Source: Blastococcus sp. (lineage in GTDB: Bacteria > Actinomycetota > Actinomycetes > Mycobacteriales > Geodermatophilaceae). Taken from it: DNA of 64,000 nt. The notes under the pieces were generated by a model that made no database searches, was not told the origin of the DNA, and saw only the letters and a list, made by a program, of their open reading frames with translations. Positions 42,732 to 53,421 of this stretch are shown piece by piece (within the stretch, counting starts at the first letter, position 1; every line of letters begins with the position of its first letter). The DNA is taken from contig JAODNN010000183.1 of NCBI GenBank assembly GCA_025465355.1, positions 1-64,000 on the forward strand. The letters run 5' to 3'. The position numbers and the translations under genes were made by a program.

Positions 42732-43491
42732 ACTTCTTTCCCTGGTTCTTGACGGCCTCGATCGCGGCGGCCGCGGCCTCGGGATCGAGGTACTCGCCGC
42801 CGGGCTTGACGGGGCGCAGATCGTCGTCCAGGTCGTAGCGCAGCGGGACGCCGGTGGGGATGTTCAGGCCGACGACCTCGTCGTCCCCCATGCCGTCCAG
42901 GTGCTTGACCAGGGCCCGCAGGCTGTTGCCGTGCGCGGCCACGAGGACCGTGGCGCCGCTGCGCAGGTCGGGCACGATCGCGTCGTACCAGTAGGGCAGC
43001 ATCCGGACGACGACGTCGGCCAGGCACTCGGTCGCGGGGCGGGCCTCCGGCGGCAGGAACGCGTATCGCGGGTCGTCGTCCTGGGCGAACTCGCTGCCGG
43101 GCTCGATCGGCGGCGGCGGGGTGCTGTACGAGCGGCGCCAGAGCATGAACTGTTCCTCGCCGTACTCGGCGAGGGTCGCCGCCTTGTCCTTGCCCTGCAG
43201 CGCGCCGTAGTGCCGCTCGTTGAGCCGCCACGAGCGGCGGACGGGAATCCACTGCCGGTCGGCCTCGGCCAGCGCGAGCTCGGCCGTGCTGATCGCGCGC
43301 TTGAGCACCGAGGTGTGCAGGACGTCCGGGAGCAGGCCGTTCTCGGCCAGCAGCCGGCCGCCGCGGGCTGCCTCCTCCCGGCCCTTCTCCGACAGCGGGA
43401 CGTCCACCCAGCCGGTGAACAGATTCGCCTTGTTCCACTCGCTCTCGCCGTGGCGGAGCAGCACGAGGGTTCCCGTCGAGGTGGTCGTCAC
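42730..43491 (-). CDS. gpmA: 2,3-bisphosphoglycerate-dependent phosphoglycerate mutase
   Basis: This 253-residue glycolytic enzyme interconverts 3- and 2-phosphoglycerate. It has the phosphohistidine motif [20 protein letters not shown], the [13 protein letters not shown] block and [20 protein letters not shown]. It is complete. The GTG start at 43491 gives [16 protein letters not shown]. It is convergent with phoU. Confidence 0.96.
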   Translation of the reverse strand: MTTTSTGTLVLLRHGESEWNKANLFTGWVDVPLSEKGREEAARGGRLLAENGLLPDVLHTSVLKRAISTAELALAEADRQWIPVRRSWRLNERHYGALQGKDKAATLAEYGEEQFMLWRRSYSTPPPPIEPGSEFAQDDDPRYAFLPPEARPATECLADVVVRMLPYWYDAIVPDLRSGATVLVAAHGNSLRALVKHLDGMGDDEVVGLNIPTGVPLRYDLDDDLRPVKPGGEYLDPEAAAAAIEAVKNQGKK

Positions 43492-43540
43492 GCCGCCATC
43501 CTGCCGGAACGCACCGGCTCCGGCCCGACCGGTCGCCTCC

Positions 43541-44800
43541 TCAGGCGATGGCGGCGGGGGCGAGGCAGGCCGCGGCGTTGCGGGCCGACGCGACCGAGTC
43601 GGCGACGATCTCGCCGGCCCGGCGCAGCTGCTCCGGGGTATGCGTGGCCATCAGGGTCAGCCGGAGGACGCCGCGACCCCGCGGGACGGCGGGATAGGTG
43701 ACGGCGTTCGTGTAGACGCCGGCCTCGAAGGCGAGCCGCCATGCGGGACCGGTGACCTCGTCCGGACCGGTGGGGACGGCGATGACCGCGCCCTCGCCCG
43801 GGATCGGGCGTGCGCGGTTCTCCGTGAGCACCCGGCGCAGCAGGGCACAGTTGTCCTGGAGCGTGGCGACCCGTTCGGGCTCACTGCGCAGGATGCGCAG
43901 GGCGGTCAGCGCCGCGGCCACGGAGGCGGGGTCGTTGGCAGCGCTGAACACGTAGGGCATGGCGGAGGCGCGGATCCCCTCCGCGGCCGCGCGGGACGTC
44001 ATGATGGCGCCGCCGACGCTGGCCAGGGACTTGCTGAGGGCGATCGTGACCGCGTCGACACGGTGGAGCACCCCGGTCTCCTCCGCGGCCCCCCGGCCCC
44101 CGTCGCCGATCACCCCCAGGCCGTGGGCCTCGTCCACCACGAGCCGGGCGCGGGTCGCGCCGCAGATGTCAGCGAGCTCGGCGAGCGGCGCGAGCTCTCC
44201 GGTCATCGAGTAGACGCCGTCGACGACCACCACGACGCCGGCGCGGGAGTCGACCCGCGCCAGCCGCTCCTTCAGGCTGCCGAGGTCGTTGTGGCGGAAG
44301 CGGACGGCCGTGCCCCGACTCGCGCCGGCGGCTGCGTGCAGGCTGGCGTGGACGTGACCGTCGACGAGCAGGACGTCCTCGGGCCCGCAGATCGTGGACA
44401 GCAGCCCGACGTTGGCGTTGACGCCCGAGGAGGTGAGCACCGCGGCCTCGGTGCCGTAGTAGTCGGCGAGCTCCTCCTCCAGGCGCAGGTGCAGCCCGGT
44501 CGTGCCGTTGAGCACGCGGCTACCGGAGGTGCTCGTGCCGTAGCGCCGCAGCGCCTCGGCCGCTGCCGCGGCCACCCGTGGGTCACCGGCCAGCCCGAGG
44601 TAGTTACCGGTGCCGAGGTTGATCCGCTCGCGCCCGTCGGCGTAGCGGGTCATCGGCAGCGGGGCACCCGCCGTCGGCACCGCGAATGCGGCCGCCCCCG
44701 GCCCCTCGGGATCGCGGAGCATCGCGGCCAGCGGGTTCTCCAGGAGTGGCGCGAAGGGATCCCGTCGTCCCGCGAGCGGGGCGTCGCGGGGATCGGGCAC
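43541..44800 (-). CDS. Alpha-oxoamine synthase (BioF/KBL-like aminotransferase)
   Basis: This 419-residue fold-type I PLP enzyme contains the [15 protein letters not shown]-terminal block, [51 protein letters not shown] and the PLP lysine in [13 protein letters not shown]. These enzymes condense an amino acid with an acyl-CoA (8-amino-7-oxononanoate synthase, 2-amino-3-ketobutyrate CoA ligase, or a lipid-forming relative). No other biotin genes or threonine dehydrogenase are adjacent, so the substrate is open. It lies downstream of the MFS gene. Confidence 0.85.
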   Translation of the reverse strand: MPDPRDAPLAGRRDPFAPLLENPLAAMLRDPEGPGAAAFAVPTAGAPLPMTRYADGRERINLGTGNYLGLAGDPRVAAAAAEALRRYGTSTSGSRVLNGTTGLHLRLEEELADYYGTEAAVLTSSGVNANVGLLSTICGPEDVLLVDGHVHASLHAAAGASRGTAVRFRHNDLGSLKERLARVDSRAGVVVVVDGVYSMTGELAPLAELADICGATRARLVVDEAHGLGVIGDGGRGAAEETGVLHRVDAVTIALSKSLASVGGAIMTSRAAAEGIRASAMPYVFSAANDPASVAAALTALRILRSEPERVATLQDNCALLRRVLTENRARPIPGEGAVIAVPTGPDEVTGPAWRLAFEAGVYTNAVTYPAVPRGRGVLRLTLMATHTPEQLRRAGEIVADSVASARNAAACLAPAAIA

Positions 44801-44897
44801 GGGGCGCTCCCTTCGGACGGCGCGGGGAGTCGCGCGGCTGACTGCTCACCGTTTGCGGAAAACCACGCTGAGTCAACGTCGGTCTGCCACCACCGGG

Positions 44898-46475
44898 TCA
44901 GTGAGTGCCCGGGAACCCCCGGTCGCGTCTGCCCGGCAGCCACAGGAGGACCACGCCCAGCGCGATCAGGGCAGCGGCGGCGGTGCCGAGGGCGGTGAGG
45001 TGCATGGCCGACACGAACGCGTCGCGGGCCGGATCGGCCAGCCGGGCCGCAGCGTGGGCAGCCGCAGGGTTCCCGGCGGCCTGGACCTGGCCGACGGCGG
45101 TCAGGGTGGCGATGATCGACTGGCTCGCCTCACCGCGCACGCCGGCGGGTAGGGCGTCGACCGCCTGCCCCAGGTGGGCCGAGTAGCCGGCGGCGAGCAC
45201 CGAGCCGAGGATCGCGACTCCCAGCGCCCCGCCGATCTGGCGGGCCGAGTTGTTCACCGCGGCCCCGGCGCCGGCCTTCTCCCGTGGGACGACGGACATG
45301 ATCGACTCGGTGGCGGGGGCCATCACCGACCCCATGCCCACCCCCTGCAGGAACAGGATGAGCAGGACGAGCCAGAGCGGGGCGGACTGGTCGAGCAGCT
45401 GGAACCCGGCGAAGGACAGCGCGATGAGCAGGAACCCGGTCGCGCAGACGGCCTTCGCGCCGAAACGCGCGGCGAGCCGGGAGCTGCGCGGGCCCATGAT
45501 CCCCATGCCGACGGCCAGGGGGATGAGCGCCGCACCGCTCTGCAGGGGGCTGTAGCCGCGGGCGCCCTGGAGGTAGTACACGAGGTAGAACGTCGCGCCC
45601 TGCAGCGCGAAGAAGTTCAGGCCCAGGGCGCCCGCGGCGGCGGAGAAGGCGGGGTTGCCGAAGAGCGAGACGTCGAGCGCCGGGTGCGTGGAGCGCCGTT
45701 GCAGCCAGACGAAGAGCGCCAGCATCGCCAGCCCCCCGAGCAGCGGGACGAGGACGCCCGGCGTCGTCCAGCCCTGACCGGAGCCGCCGCGGATGATGCC
45801 GTAGACGACCCCGGCCAGCGCCCCGATGGAGAGCAGCACGCCGGGGAGGTCGACCCGACCGGGCGAGGGGTCCCGCGACTCGGGCACCACGGCGAGGATG
45901 CCCACGACGCCGAGGGCGGCCACGGGCACCCCGATGAGGAAGACCGCTCCCCACCAGAAGTGCTCGAGCACCAGCCCGCCGGCGAGCGGGCCACCGGCCA
46001 CGGCGATTCCGGCGGTACCGGACCAGACGCCGATCGCCCGGCCACGTTCGCCCGGCGGGAAGACATTGGTGATGACGGCGAGGGTGGTCGGCTGGACGGC
46101 GGCACCGCCGATGCCCATGACCGCGCGCCAGGCGATGAGCTCCAGCGGACTGCTGCTGAACGCGGCGAACACCGAGCCCGTGGCGAAGATCGCCAGACCG
46201 ATGAGGAGCACCTTCCGGCGGCCGATGCGGTCACCGACGACGCCCCAGGTGAAGAGGAGGCCCGCGAACACCAGGATGTAGGCATCGATGGCCCACTGCA
46301 GCTCACCCTGCGTGGCCCCGAGTTCGCGCTGCAGCGTGGGGATGGCGACGTTGAGAATCGTGTTCCCCATGATCACCACGACCAGGCAGACGGTCATCGT
46401 GGCGAGCACCCACCACCGGCGGGCGTGACCGGCCCGGAGATCGTCAGGCGGAGCCGCCCGGTCGACGGCGGTCAC
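44898..46475 (-). CDS. MFS transporter, DHA2 (14-helix) drug-efflux type
   Basis: The 525-residue permease starts with a polar leader, then about 14 hydrophobic helices. The loop motif WGVVGDRIGRRKVLLIG and motif C GGPLAGGLVLEHFWWGAVF are typical of EmrB/QacA exporters using the proton gradient. The substrate is unknown. Its GTG overlaps the ybjN-type stop by 4 bases, so it follows mshA and ybjN on one transcript. Confidence 0.9.
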   Translation of the reverse strand: MTAVDRAAPPDDLRAGHARRWWVLATMTVCLVVVIMGNTILNVAIPTLQRELGATQGELQWAIDAYILVFAGLLFTWGVVGDRIGRRKVLLIGLAIFATGSVFAAFSSSPLELIAWRAVMGIGGAAVQPTTLAVITNVFPPGERGRAIGVWSGTAGIAVAGGPLAGGLVLEHFWWGAVFLIGVPVAALGVVGILAVVPESRDPSPGRVDLPGVLLSIGALAGVVYGIIRGGSGQGWTTPGVLVPLLGGLAMLALFVWLQRRSTHPALDVSLFGNPAFSAAAGALGLNFFALQGATFYLVYYLQGARGYSPLQSGAALIPLAVGMGIMGPRSSRLAARFGAKAVCATGFLLIALSFAGFQLLDQSAPLWLVLLILFLQGVGMGSVMAPATESIMSVVPREKAGAGAAVNNSARQIGGALGVAILGSVLAAGYSAHLGQAVDALPAGVRGEASQSIIATLTAVGQVQAAGNPAAAHAAARLADPARDAFVSAMHLTALGTAAAALIALGVVLLWLPGRRDRGFPGTH

Positions 46476-46990
46476 GGCCGGCGCGTGGGGTCCGCGAACG
46501 CCGCGAAGGCCTCCAGGTTGCGCAGCGACTCACCGCGCTTGACCCGCCACTCCCACTCGCGGCGGATCGAGCTGCCGAAGCCGATCTCCAGCATCGCGTT
46601 GAAGTGGTCGTCGGCGTAGCTGAGCACCGACCCCAGGATCCGGTCGATCTCCTCGGGGGTGACCGCGGCGTGCGGCAGCCGCCCGGTCAGGTAGACGTCG
46701 CCGACGCTGTCGATCGAGTAGGCGACGCCGTACATGCGGGCGTTGTGCTGGAGCAGGAAGGTCCACAGCTGCTCACGGTTCTCGTCGGGCTGGCGGCAGA
46801 CGAACGCCTCCACCCGCAGTGCGTGCTCACCGACGATCAGCCCACAGACGGTCTTGAGCTTCTTCGTGCCGGGCAGGTCGACCAGCCACTGGCCCGGTGC
46901 GGGGTGCTCGTGAACGAGGTCGCTGTCGCGCACCACCTGCTCGATGACCGAGTCCAGCTCGGCGACGGACCGTTCCCCTGCCCCGGTCAT
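46472..46990 (-). CDS. YbjN domain-containing protein
   Basis: This 172-residue protein is of the YbjN fold, related to type III secretion chaperones, with [36 protein letters not shown] and [20 protein letters not shown]. It sits immediately after mshA (ATGA overlap) as in mycobacteria (Rv0487). A link to mycothiol synthesis or to protein handling is suspected from position only. Confidence 0.88.
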   Translation of the reverse strand: MTGAGERSVAELDSVIEQVVRDSDLVHEHPAPGQWLVDLPGTKKLKTVCGLIVGEHALRVEAFVCRQPDENREQLWTFLLQHNARMYGVAYSIDSVGDVYLTGRLPHAAVTPEEIDRILGSVLSYADDHFNAMLEIGFGSSIRREWEWRVKRGESLRNLEAFAAFADPTRRP

Positions 46991-48324
46991 CGGGCGACCT
47001 GCACCCCCGGGAGCGCCCGCAGCGGGCCGAGCAGCCTTTCCCGCGCCGGTCGTGGCGGGGTGGCGGCCATCTCCTCGGCGGCGGAGACGTAGCCGGCCAC
47101 CAGGCTGTCGACGGTGCGGTCCCAGGAGAACCGGGCTGCGTGCCGCCGTGCACCGGCCGAGAGAAGCTCGCGGCGGGCCAGGACCTCGCGGACCGACCGG
47201 GCGTAGTCGCGGGGGTCGTGTCCGGCGACCAGCACGCCCGAGACGCCGTCCCGGACCGCCGTCGGCAGCCCGCCGACAGCGGCGGCGACGACGGGTGTCC
47301 CGCAGGCCTGCGCCTCGAGCGCGACCAGCCCGAACGACTCGTTGTGGCTGGGGACGACGGTGACGTCAGCGGCGCGGTAGTGCTCGGCGAGCCGCTCGGG
47401 GGGCTGGGGCGGGAAGAACCGGACCAGGTCGACGATGCCGAGATCGGCGGCCAGCTGTTCGAGCTGGCGGGGCGCCTCCAGTCCGGAGCCGCTGGGAGCG
47501 CCGACGACGTGCACCCGCAGGCGGTCGCGCAGCATGGGGTCGTCGGCGAGCAGCCGCGCCGCGGCCGACAGCAGCACGTCCGGGGCCTTGAGCGGCTGGA
47601 TCCGCCCCACGAACAGGAGGACGACGTCGTCGTCCGGCACGCCGACCGCTCGACGGGCGGCCGCCCGGTCGCCGGGCGCGAACCGGTCGAGGTCGACGCC
47701 CGGGGGGACGACGAGGGTGCGGGCCGGGTCGGCGCCGTAGTGGCGGACGAGCTGGCGGGCCTCCTCGTCGGTGTTGGCGATCAGCCGGTCCGCCTCGTCG
47801 ACGACCTGCTGTTCACCGATCACCCGAGAGCGCGGCTCGGGACGGTCGCCGTCCGCCAGTGCCTCGTTCTTGACCTTGGCGAGGGTGTGTGCGGTGTGGA
47901 TCAGCGGCACGCTCCACCGGTCGCGGGCCAGCCAGCCCACCTGGCCGGAGAGCCAGTAGTGCGAGTGGACGACGTCGTAGTAGCCCGGCTCGTGCTGCGC
48001 CTCCTCGCGCAGGACCGCGGCCGTGAAGGCGCAGAGCTGGGCGGGCAACTCGTCCTTGCCCAGCCCCTCGAACGGGCCGGCGCTGACGTGCCGCACCGTG
48101 ACGCCCGGGCTCATCTCCACCACGGGCGGAAGGTCGCTGGAGGTCGCGCGGGTGAAGACCTCCACCTCGATGCCACGGGCGGCCAGGCGCCGGGAGACCT
48201 CGACGATGTAGACGTTCATGCCGCCGGCATCGCCCGCACCGGGCTGGTCGAGCGGGCTGGTGTGCACCGAGAGGGTTGCCACCCGTCGGGGCATGCCGGA
48301 ACGGGGCAGCCGGCGAACGGGCAC
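46987..48324 (-). CDS. mshA: D-inositol-3-phosphate glycosyltransferase MshA
   Basis: This family 4 glycosyltransferase of 445 residues makes the first mycothiol intermediate from UDP-GlcNAc and inositol phosphate. It shows [19 protein letters not shown], the [16 protein letters not shown] segment, [14 protein letters not shown] and the donor-site [22 protein letters not shown]. The GTG at 48324 has GGGAGG at good spacing; ATG 48294 is the alternative. A very long in-frame extension upstream is antisense to the SDR and murB genes and was rejected. Confidence 0.96.
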   Translation of the reverse strand: MPVRRLPRSGMPRRVATLSVHTSPLDQPGAGDAGGMNVYIVEVSRRLAARGIEVEVFTRATSSDLPPVVEMSPGVTVRHVSAGPFEGLGKDELPAQLCAFTAAVLREEAQHEPGYYDVVHSHYWLSGQVGWLARDRWSVPLIHTAHTLAKVKNEALADGDRPEPRSRVIGEQQVVDEADRLIANTDEEARQLVRHYGADPARTLVVPPGVDLDRFAPGDRAAARRAVGVPDDDVVLLFVGRIQPLKAPDVLLSAAARLLADDPMLRDRLRVHVVGAPSGSGLEAPRQLEQLAADLGIVDLVRFFPPQPPERLAEHYRAADVTVVPSHNESFGLVALEAQACGTPVVAAAVGGLPTAVRDGVSGVLVAGHDPRDYARSVREVLARRELLSAGARRHAARFSWDRTVDSLVAGYVSAAEEMAATPPRPARERLLGPLRALPGVQVAR

Positions 48325-48414
48325 GCGTGGACCTCCCGCCCTGCTCAGCTGTAGAGGGGCACCGATCGGCACCCCTGTCGACTCTCCATCCTGCAACAAC
48401 GCCAGGATGGGCAC

Positions 48415-49200
48415 ATGTCCGGTCCCGTTCCTCCCCCCTCGTCCGGGTACCGCGGCCTGCCGGGTGCGGGCCGCACTGCCGTCGTCACGGGCGCCTCGAG
48501 CGGCATCGGTGCCGCCACCGCGAGGCGGCTGGCCGCCGAGGGCTTCGACGTCGTCATGGGTGCACGACGGCAAGACCGCCTGACCAGACTCGCCGGCGCC
48601 ATCGGCGCCCGTGCTCTGCCGTTGGACGTCACCGATCCGGCGTCGGTGGAGGCATTCGCCGCCGCGCTCGACCGGGTCGACGTGCTGGTCAACAACGCGG
48701 GAGGCGCATTCGATGCCGCCCGCGTCGAAGATGCCGACCTGGAGTCGTGGACGCGCACGTACGAGGTCAACGTGCTCGGCACGGTCCGGCTGACGAAGGC
48801 GCTGCTGCCCGCGCTGCGCTTGTCGGGTGCGGGCGACGTCCTGTTCGTCGGCTCCACCGCGGGGCTGACGAGTTACGAAGGCGGCGCCTCCTACACGGCG
48901 GCCAAGCACGGGGTGCACACGCTGGCCGAGACCCTGCGGCTGGAGCTCAACGGCGAGCCGGTGCGGGTGATGGAGATCGCGCCCGGGATGGTGCGCACGG
49001 AGGAGTTCTCGGTCAACCGGCTCGGCTCGGCGGAGGCCGCGGACGGCGTCTACCGCGGGGTGCCCGAGCCGCTGGTGGCCGATGACATCGCCGACTGCAT
49101 CGCCTGGGCGGTGACGCGTCCGCACCACGTGAACGTCGACCTGATGGTGGTCCGCCCGCTCGCCCAGGCCGCCCAGTACAAGGTGGCCCGAGAGGATTAG
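48415..49200 (+). CDS. Short-chain dehydrogenase/reductase
   Basis: This 261-residue classical SDR has [19 protein letters not shown] (cofactor loop, with ARR suggesting NADPH), [13 protein letters not shown], and the catalytic [11 protein letters not shown] with Tyr-x3-Lys intact. It resembles the mycobacterial Rv0484c protein in the same place. The substrate is unknown. The ATG at 48415 is preceded by an inverted repeat ATCCTG...CAGGAT (48389-48410 region). It ends overlapping the murB stop. Confidence 0.9.
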   Translation: MSGPVPPPSSGYRGLPGAGRTAVVTGASSGIGAATARRLAAEGFDVVMGARRQDRLTRLAGAIGARALPLDVTDPASVEAFAAALDRVDVLVNNAGGAFDAARVEDADLESWTRTYEVNVLGTVRLTKALLPALRLSGAGDVLFVGSTAGLTSYEGGASYTAAKHGVHTLAETLRLELNGEPVRVMEIAPGMVRTEEFSVNRLGSAEAADGVYRGVPEPLVADDIADCIAWAVTRPHHVNVDLMVVRPLAQAAQYKVARED

Positions 49201-50198
49201 ACCGCGGTCGGCTCGCGGTCGAGGCTGACGCCGAACTGCTCCTCGACCGCGACCACCACGCGGTCGGCGAAGGCCAGCAGTTCGGCCGCCGTCGCCCCGG
49301 GCTCCGTGGTGAGGGCCAGGCTGTGCCGCGACGATGTGCCCACGAGGCCGTCGCGGGTCCCCCGGCCGAAGCCGGCGTGCTGGACCAGCCACGCGGCGCT
49401 CAACTTGACCTTCCCGTCGCCGGCGGGCCAGCTCGGGCACCCCTCGACCGCGTGGGCCGCCGGTACGACGGGGTTGGTGAAGAACGAGCCTGCGCTGCGG
49501 CTGTCGGGGTCGGCCGGGTCGAGCACCATCCCCTTGCCACGGCGTAGCTCGATGACCGCCGACCGGACGTCGTCCAGCGGTGCGGTCTCTCCCACCTCGA
49601 TGCCGAGCCGGCCCGCGAGCTCGGCGTAGCCGACCGGACGCGAGTCGGCGCTCTCGTCGAGCGCGAACGTGACGGCCAGGACGACGAAGCGGCCGGGTTC
49701 CCGCTTGAGCCGGCTGTCGCGGTAGGCGAAGCCACACTCGGCCGGGGTCAGCGTGCACACGGCCTTCTCCGCCCGGTCGTAGACCTGCACCGCGGTGATG
49801 GTCTGGGCCACTTCCTGGCCGTAGGCGCCGACGTTCTGCACGGGCGTGGCCCCGGTGGAACCGGGGATGCCGGCGAGCGCCTCGATGCCGGCCAGTTGCT
49901 GCGCCACCGTGAACGCGACGACGTCGTCCCACGGCTCGCCGGCCTGCACCTCGATCACCCCGCCGCTGCGCGCGATCCCGCGAGTCCGGACGGCAACGAC
50001 GTCCCCGGGCCAGCCGGCGTCCGGCGCCACCACGTTGGACCCGCCACCGAGCAGCAGCAACGGCCGGCCGGCCCCGTCGGCGTCGCGGACGGCGGCCACG
50101 AGTTCCGCGGTCTCCTCGACCTCGATCAGCCGGTCGATGGGACCGCCGACCGCGAGGGTGGTGAGGTCCGCCAGCCGGACGTCGCGTCGAACCTGCAC
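49197..50198 (-). CDS. murB: UDP-N-acetylenolpyruvoylglucosamine reductase
   Basis: This 333-residue FAD enzyme reduces the enolpyruvyl group to form UDP-MurNAc in peptidoglycan synthesis. It has [48 protein letters not shown], and the catalytic serine in [12 protein letters not shown]. The C-terminal Glu segment is also present. The start is GTG 50198. It is transcribed toward the SDR gene and the two stop codons overlap. Confidence 0.95.
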   Translation of the reverse strand: MQVRRDVRLADLTTLAVGGPIDRLIEVEETAELVAAVRDADGAGRPLLLLGGGSNVVAPDAGWPGDVVAVRTRGIARSGGVIEVQAGEPWDDVVAFTVAQQLAGIEALAGIPGSTGATPVQNVGAYGQEVAQTITAVQVYDRAEKAVCTLTPAECGFAYRDSRLKREPGRFVVLAVTFALDESADSRPVGYAELAGRLGIEVGETAPLDDVRSAVIELRRGKGMVLDPADPDSRSAGSFFTNPVVPAAHAVEGCPSWPAGDGKVKLSAAWLVQHAGFGRGTRDGLVGTSSRHSLALTTEPGATAAELLAFADRVVVAVEEQFGVSLDREPTAV

Positions 50199-50232
50199 GG
50201 GCTCACGCTAACCGGGACTACCCTCCGGACCG

Positions 50233-51099
50233 GTGAGCGAGGTGGGCGGCGGGCACAAGCGCCGGGCATGGCTGCCTGCGCAGCCGTCCGGTCGCAAGCC
50301 GTCTCGCCTGGCCGCCGGCCGGGCTCGAGCGGTCGGCCTGCCCACTCGTGGCACCACCAACGCCAACCGCCTACGGCGGGTGGACCGCTGGCTGCTGGCC
50401 ACCCAGGTGCCCCGTCTCCGGGACTCCGCGCGGCCGCTCGTCGTCGATCTGGGGTACGGATCGTCCGCCGTGACCACGCTGGAGATGGTCGAGCGCCTCG
50501 GCTCGGAGGTCGACGGGCTCGAGGTGGTCGGCCTGGAGATCGACCCGGACCGGGTGCGCGCGGTCGAGGCCGACCGGGATCCGCCGCGGGTGGACTTCCG
50601 GGTCGGCGGTTTCGAGCTCGCCGGTCTGCGACCGGTGCTCGTGCGGGCGTTCAACGTGCTGCGGCAGTACGACGAGGAGTCGGCAGCCCGGGCGTGGGAA
50701 ACGATGCGGGCCGCCCTCGGCCCCGGCGGCCTGCTCGTCGAGGGCACCTGCGACGAGTGGGGACGACGCTCGGCGTGGGTGGCCCTGGACGCCGACGGCC
50801 CCCTCACACTGACCCTCTCCGCTCGGACCGTCGATATCGACGTGCCCTCCGACCTCGCCGAACGGCTGCCCAAGGCGCTGATCCACCACAACGTGCCCGG
50901 GCAGCCGATCCACGAGTTCCTCCGATCCTTCGATGCCGCGTGGGCTGCCGCGGCGGGGCTGTCCACCTTCGGCCCGCGCCAGCGATGGACGGCCGCCGTG
51001 GAGACGCTCGCCTCGGAAGGCTGGCCCTTGGTGGGCTCGAGCCGACACTGGCGGCATGGCGAGATCACGCTGCGCTGGTCTGCGGTCGCACCGGTCTGA
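50233..51099 (+). CDS. Class I SAM-dependent methyltransferase-like protein
   Basis: The 288-residue protein begins with a basic region then PLVVDLGYGSSAVTTLEM, which resembles SAM motif I, and VVGLEIDPDRV as motif II. GLRPVLVRAFNVLRQYDEES and LGPGGLLVEGTCDEWGRR follow. A conserved C-terminal half has DLAERLPKALIHHNVPGQP. The acceptor is unknown. A plus-strand TACCCT lies 8 bases before GTG 50233, consistent with a leaderless message divergent from murB. Confidence 0.8.
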   Translation: MSEVGGGHKRRAWLPAQPSGRKPSRLAAGRARAVGLPTRGTTNANRLRRVDRWLLATQVPRLRDSARPLVVDLGYGSSAVTTLEMVERLGSEVDGLEVVGLEIDPDRVRAVEADRDPPRVDFRVGGFELAGLRPVLVRAFNVLRQYDEESAARAWETMRAALGPGGLLVEGTCDEWGRRSAWVALDADGPLTLTLSARTVDIDVPSDLAERLPKALIHHNVPGQPIHEFLRSFDAAWAAAAGLSTFGPRQRWTAAVETLASEGWPLVGSSRHWRHGEITLRWSAVAPV

Positions 51100-51256
51100 C
51101 AGTTCAGCAGCTGGCGCAGAGTGCTCTCTCCACAGCAGCGGAGCGATTCGAGCAGCGGTGCCAACTGGCGGCAGTAGCCTTGCTGTTTCGGTGCCGGGTC
51201 CACGTCGGCGAGCGTCTGGTCGCCACGGTCCCTGCGTCGGACACAGGGGGGAGCCG

Positions 51257-51757
51257 ATGTCCGCTCAGCAGCAGGCGCCGGTGGAGTCGGTCGACCGGCA
51301 TGTTCCCGCCCGGCGCCGTCAGCGCGGCTGGGATGCCGGGGTGCTTGCCGCGATCGCCGCCGGTGGAATTCTCGGCGCCGAGGCCCGGTACGGGTTGTCG
51401 GTGCTGTTGCCGCACCAGCCCGGGCAGTGGCCGACCGCGACCTGGCTGACCAACGTCAGTGGCTGCCTGCTCATCGGCGTGCTGATGGTGGTCATCACCG
51501 AGCTGACGTCGCCGCACCGGCTGGTCCGCCCGTTCCTGGGCGTTGGAGTGTTGGGCGGCTACACGACGTTCTCCACGGCGATGGTGGACGTGCAGCAGCT
51601 TGCGCGCGCCGGGCACGCCGGGGCTGCGCTCGGCTACCTGGGTAGCACGCCGGTCGCTGCGGTGGCCGCGGCCAGCGCCGGGACGCTGCTGACCCGGGCC
51701 TCGGCGGTGTGGTGGCTGCGGCTGCGGCGGCGCGAGCATGCTGGAGGACGGCGATGA
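51257..51757 (+). CDS. crcB: Fluoride channel subunit CrcB/FluC, copy 1
   Basis: This 166-residue four-helix membrane protein exports fluoride as a dual-topology dimer. It contains [33 protein letters not shown] (conserved Asn) and [18 protein letters not shown] (phenylalanine-box type). An N-terminal basic extension of about 30 residues is unusual. GGGGGAGCC precedes the ATG at 51257. It overlaps the DUF190 gene by 4 bases. The 157-base gap upstream shows no fluoride riboswitch that I can recognise. Confidence 0.93.
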   Translation: MSAQQQAPVESVDRHVPARRRQRGWDAGVLAAIAAGGILGAEARYGLSVLLPHQPGQWPTATWLTNVSGCLLIGVLMVVITELTSPHRLVRPFLGVGVLGGYTTFSTAMVDVQQLARAGHAGAALGYLGSTPVAAVAAASAGTLLTRASAVWWLRLRRREHAGGRR

Positions 51758-52098
51758 CCACGCTGGAGGGGCCGGCGCAGCGGCTGACGGTGATCGTGGG
51801 AGAGGACGACCGGGTCGGGCACCGGCCTCTCTACACCGAGATCGTGCACCGGGCACACGCCGCCGGACTGATCGGAGCGAGCGTGTTCCGCGGCATCGAG
51901 GGCTTCGGCGCGACCGGCATGGTGCACACCAACCGGCTGCTCGACCTGTCCGAGGACCTGCCGGTCACGGTGGTCATGGTGGACACCGCCGAGCGCATCG
52001 GGGCGTTGCTTCCGCAACTCGAGGAGATCGTCGGCGACGGGCTCGTGCTGCTCGAGGACGTGCGCGTCGTCCATCACGCGGGACAGCCCGCGCCGTGA
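51754..52098 (+). CDS. DUF190 family protein, copy 1
   Basis: This 114-residue soluble PII-like ferredoxin-fold protein has [45 protein letters not shown] and [17 protein letters not shown]190 proteins are commonly encoded beside crcB and are presumed to regulate the channel. It is embedded between two crcB genes with 4-base overlaps on both sides, so the three are one translation unit. Confidence 0.9.
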   Translation: MTTLEGPAQRLTVIVGEDDRVGHRPLYTEIVHRAHAAGLIGASVFRGIEGFGATGMVHTNRLLDLSEDLPVTVVMVDTAERIGALLPQLEEIVGDGLVLLEDVRVVHHAGQPAP

Positions 52099-52460
52099 TC
52101 CCGCTGTGGGTGGCCCTCGGCGCGGCGATCGGCGCTCCGGCCCGCTACCTCACCGACCGCGCCGTACAGGGCCGCCACGACAGCGTCTTCCCCTGGGGCA
52201 CGCTGATGGTCAACCTGGTCGGCTCGTGCGTGCTCGGCTTTCTGGTCGCCGCTAGCACGCACCTGTCCCCGGCGGTCAGCGCGGCCCTGGGGACGGGATT
52301 CTGCGGGGCGCTGACCACGTACTCGACGTTCAGCTACGAGATCGTCCGCCTGCTGGAGGACGGGTCTCGGTTCTACGCCGCGGCCAACGTGGTCGCCAGC
52401 CTGCTGGGTGGCTTCGGCGCCGTCGGCCTGGGCTGGACGCTGGCCACCTGGCTCACCTGA
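52095..52460 (+). CDS. crcB: Fluoride channel subunit CrcB/FluC, copy 2
   Basis: The 121-residue protein of standard length has [38 protein letters not shown] and [21 protein letters not shown]. Two different crcB genes in tandem usually encode an obligate heterodimer with fixed opposite topologies. GTG 52095 overlaps the DUF190 stop. It is convergent with a second DUF190 gene. Confidence 0.93.
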   Translation: MIPLWVALGAAIGAPARYLTDRAVQGRHDSVFPWGTLMVNLVGSCVLGFLVAASTHLSPAVSAALGTGFCGALTTYSTFSYEIVRLLEDGSRFYAAANVVASLLGGFGAVGLGWTLATWLT

Positions 52461-52476
52461 CGGCCACCGCGGCGGC

Positions 52477-52932
52477 TCATCCGGAGTGGTCCGCCGGCTC
52501 GCCGGCGTGCGCCAGAGCGCCCAGGTGCGTCAGCCGCTGCAGCATCCCGTGATGCCGATAGCCGTCGGGTTCCCCCTCCGGTGAGTACGCGCTGCGGGGT
52601 TGGGCGCGGTGGATCGCCCGCAGGTCGTCGACGGTGATCAGCCCGTCGGTGACCAGGCTCTGCACCACCGGCAGGAAGGCGTCGATCCTCTCCGGGGCAT
52701 CGACGATGACGATCGCCACCGGCAGGTCCGCCGACCAGGACAGGACCTTGTTGACGTGCACGTGCCTGGACGCGCCGTAGCCCTCGATGCCGTGGAAGAC
52801 GCTGGCTCCGGCCAGGCCGCTCTCATGGGCCCGGTGCACGATCTCGGTGTACAGCGGCGCCATGCCGTGCGGCGCCTTGTCGCCCTCGTCGATGAAGACG
52901 GTCAGCCGTCGCGCCGCCCCTTCCAGCCACAT
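52477..52932 (-). CDS. DUF190 family protein, copy 2, with C-terminal extension
   Basis: The 151-residue protein opens MWLEGAARRLTVFIDEGDKA and has [31 protein letters not shown], close to copy 1. It adds about 40 residues at the C-terminus, rich in His, Tyr and Gln (SPEGEPDGYRHHGMLQRL). The ATG at 52932 matches the family start; a GTG at 52941 is possible. It is convergent with the crcB operon, separated by 16 bases. Confidence 0.88.
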   Translation of the reverse strand: MWLEGAARRLTVFIDEGDKAPHGMAPLYTEIVHRAHESGLAGASVFHGIEGYGASRHVHVNKVLSWSADLPVAIVIVDAPERIDAFLPVVQSLVTDGLITVDDLRAIHRAQPRSAYSPEGEPDGYRHHGMLQRLTHLGALAHAGEPADHSG

Positions 52933-53113
52933 GCTGCTCACGACCCTTCCGAGGGGAGCCGGTCCACCGGCCCGATGCCGGCGCGGGCATGTCCCTGCGC
53001 CGGACGGAAACGACGGCCGGGGTCGCCGACCGTCTGCCTGGGGAGTCTCATCGCCACCTCCCGGACGCGCACGAACCCAGTGGGTAGGGTCCATCAGCCC
53101 GGAGGGGCGGTTC

Positions 53114-53143
53114 GGATCGCGTTCGCGTGGGCGAACGTGATCC
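53114..53143. repeat. Near-perfect palindrome in the 780-base gap
   Basis: GGATCGCGTTCGC and GCGAACGTGATCC pair at 12 of 13 positions around GTGG. It lies in the gap between the second DUF190 gene and the isomerase-family gene, where no intact gene is supported. It could be an operator or a hairpin. Confidence 0.6.
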
Positions 53144-53263
53144 CGGCGAGATCCATCACCGTCACTGTGATTGGACGCCCCGGCTGCACGGCCGTCAACC
53201 CGGTCCGACGTGCCCGTCCGGCCACGGGCCACACCGTCGGAGTGACTTGGTCGATCCGGACCA

Positions 53264-53287
53264 GGCAGGGATGTGGACATTCCTGCC
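53264..53287. repeat. 24-base palindrome, operator-like
   Basis: GGCAGGGATGT and ACATTCCTGCC are inverted at 10 of 11 positions with only GG between, giving a compact dyad typical of a dimeric repressor site. No adjacent promoter was identified. Confidence 0.55.
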
Positions 53288-53368
53288 ATGCCGGCTCGGC
53301 CACGGCCCACGTCGGCGCGGGGTGCGGCAGGAAAGCACGGGCCCGTGCCCACCCGGCTGACAAGGGTG

Positions 53369-53418
53369 AACCGCCCCCGTGAGCCCGGAGACTCTGATCC
53401 GCCGATCCGGGGGCGGTT
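53369..53418. repeat. Perfect 11-bp inverted repeat, 28-base loop
   Basis: AACCGCCCCCG (53369-53379) is exactly inverted at 53408-53418. The right arm runs into the endonuclease remnant. It may be a hairpin terminator or the edge of a lost element. Confidence 0.6.
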
Positions 53419-53421
53419 CGG

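Noticed and set aside
45174-46619. 481-residue plus-strand frame over the MFS gene
   Set aside because: Its charged Glu/Arg/His composition mirrors the transporter helices, and no ribosome site or family is evident.
48325-49932. Very long in-frame upstream extension of mshA
   Set aside because: It is antisense to the SDR and murB coding sequences, has Arg/Gly-rich shadow composition and no family match. A good ribosome site marks the GTG at 48324.
51100-51256. Fluoride riboswitch upstream of crcB
   Set aside because: The conserved crcB-motif strings could not be found by eye. A covariance-model search would be decisive.
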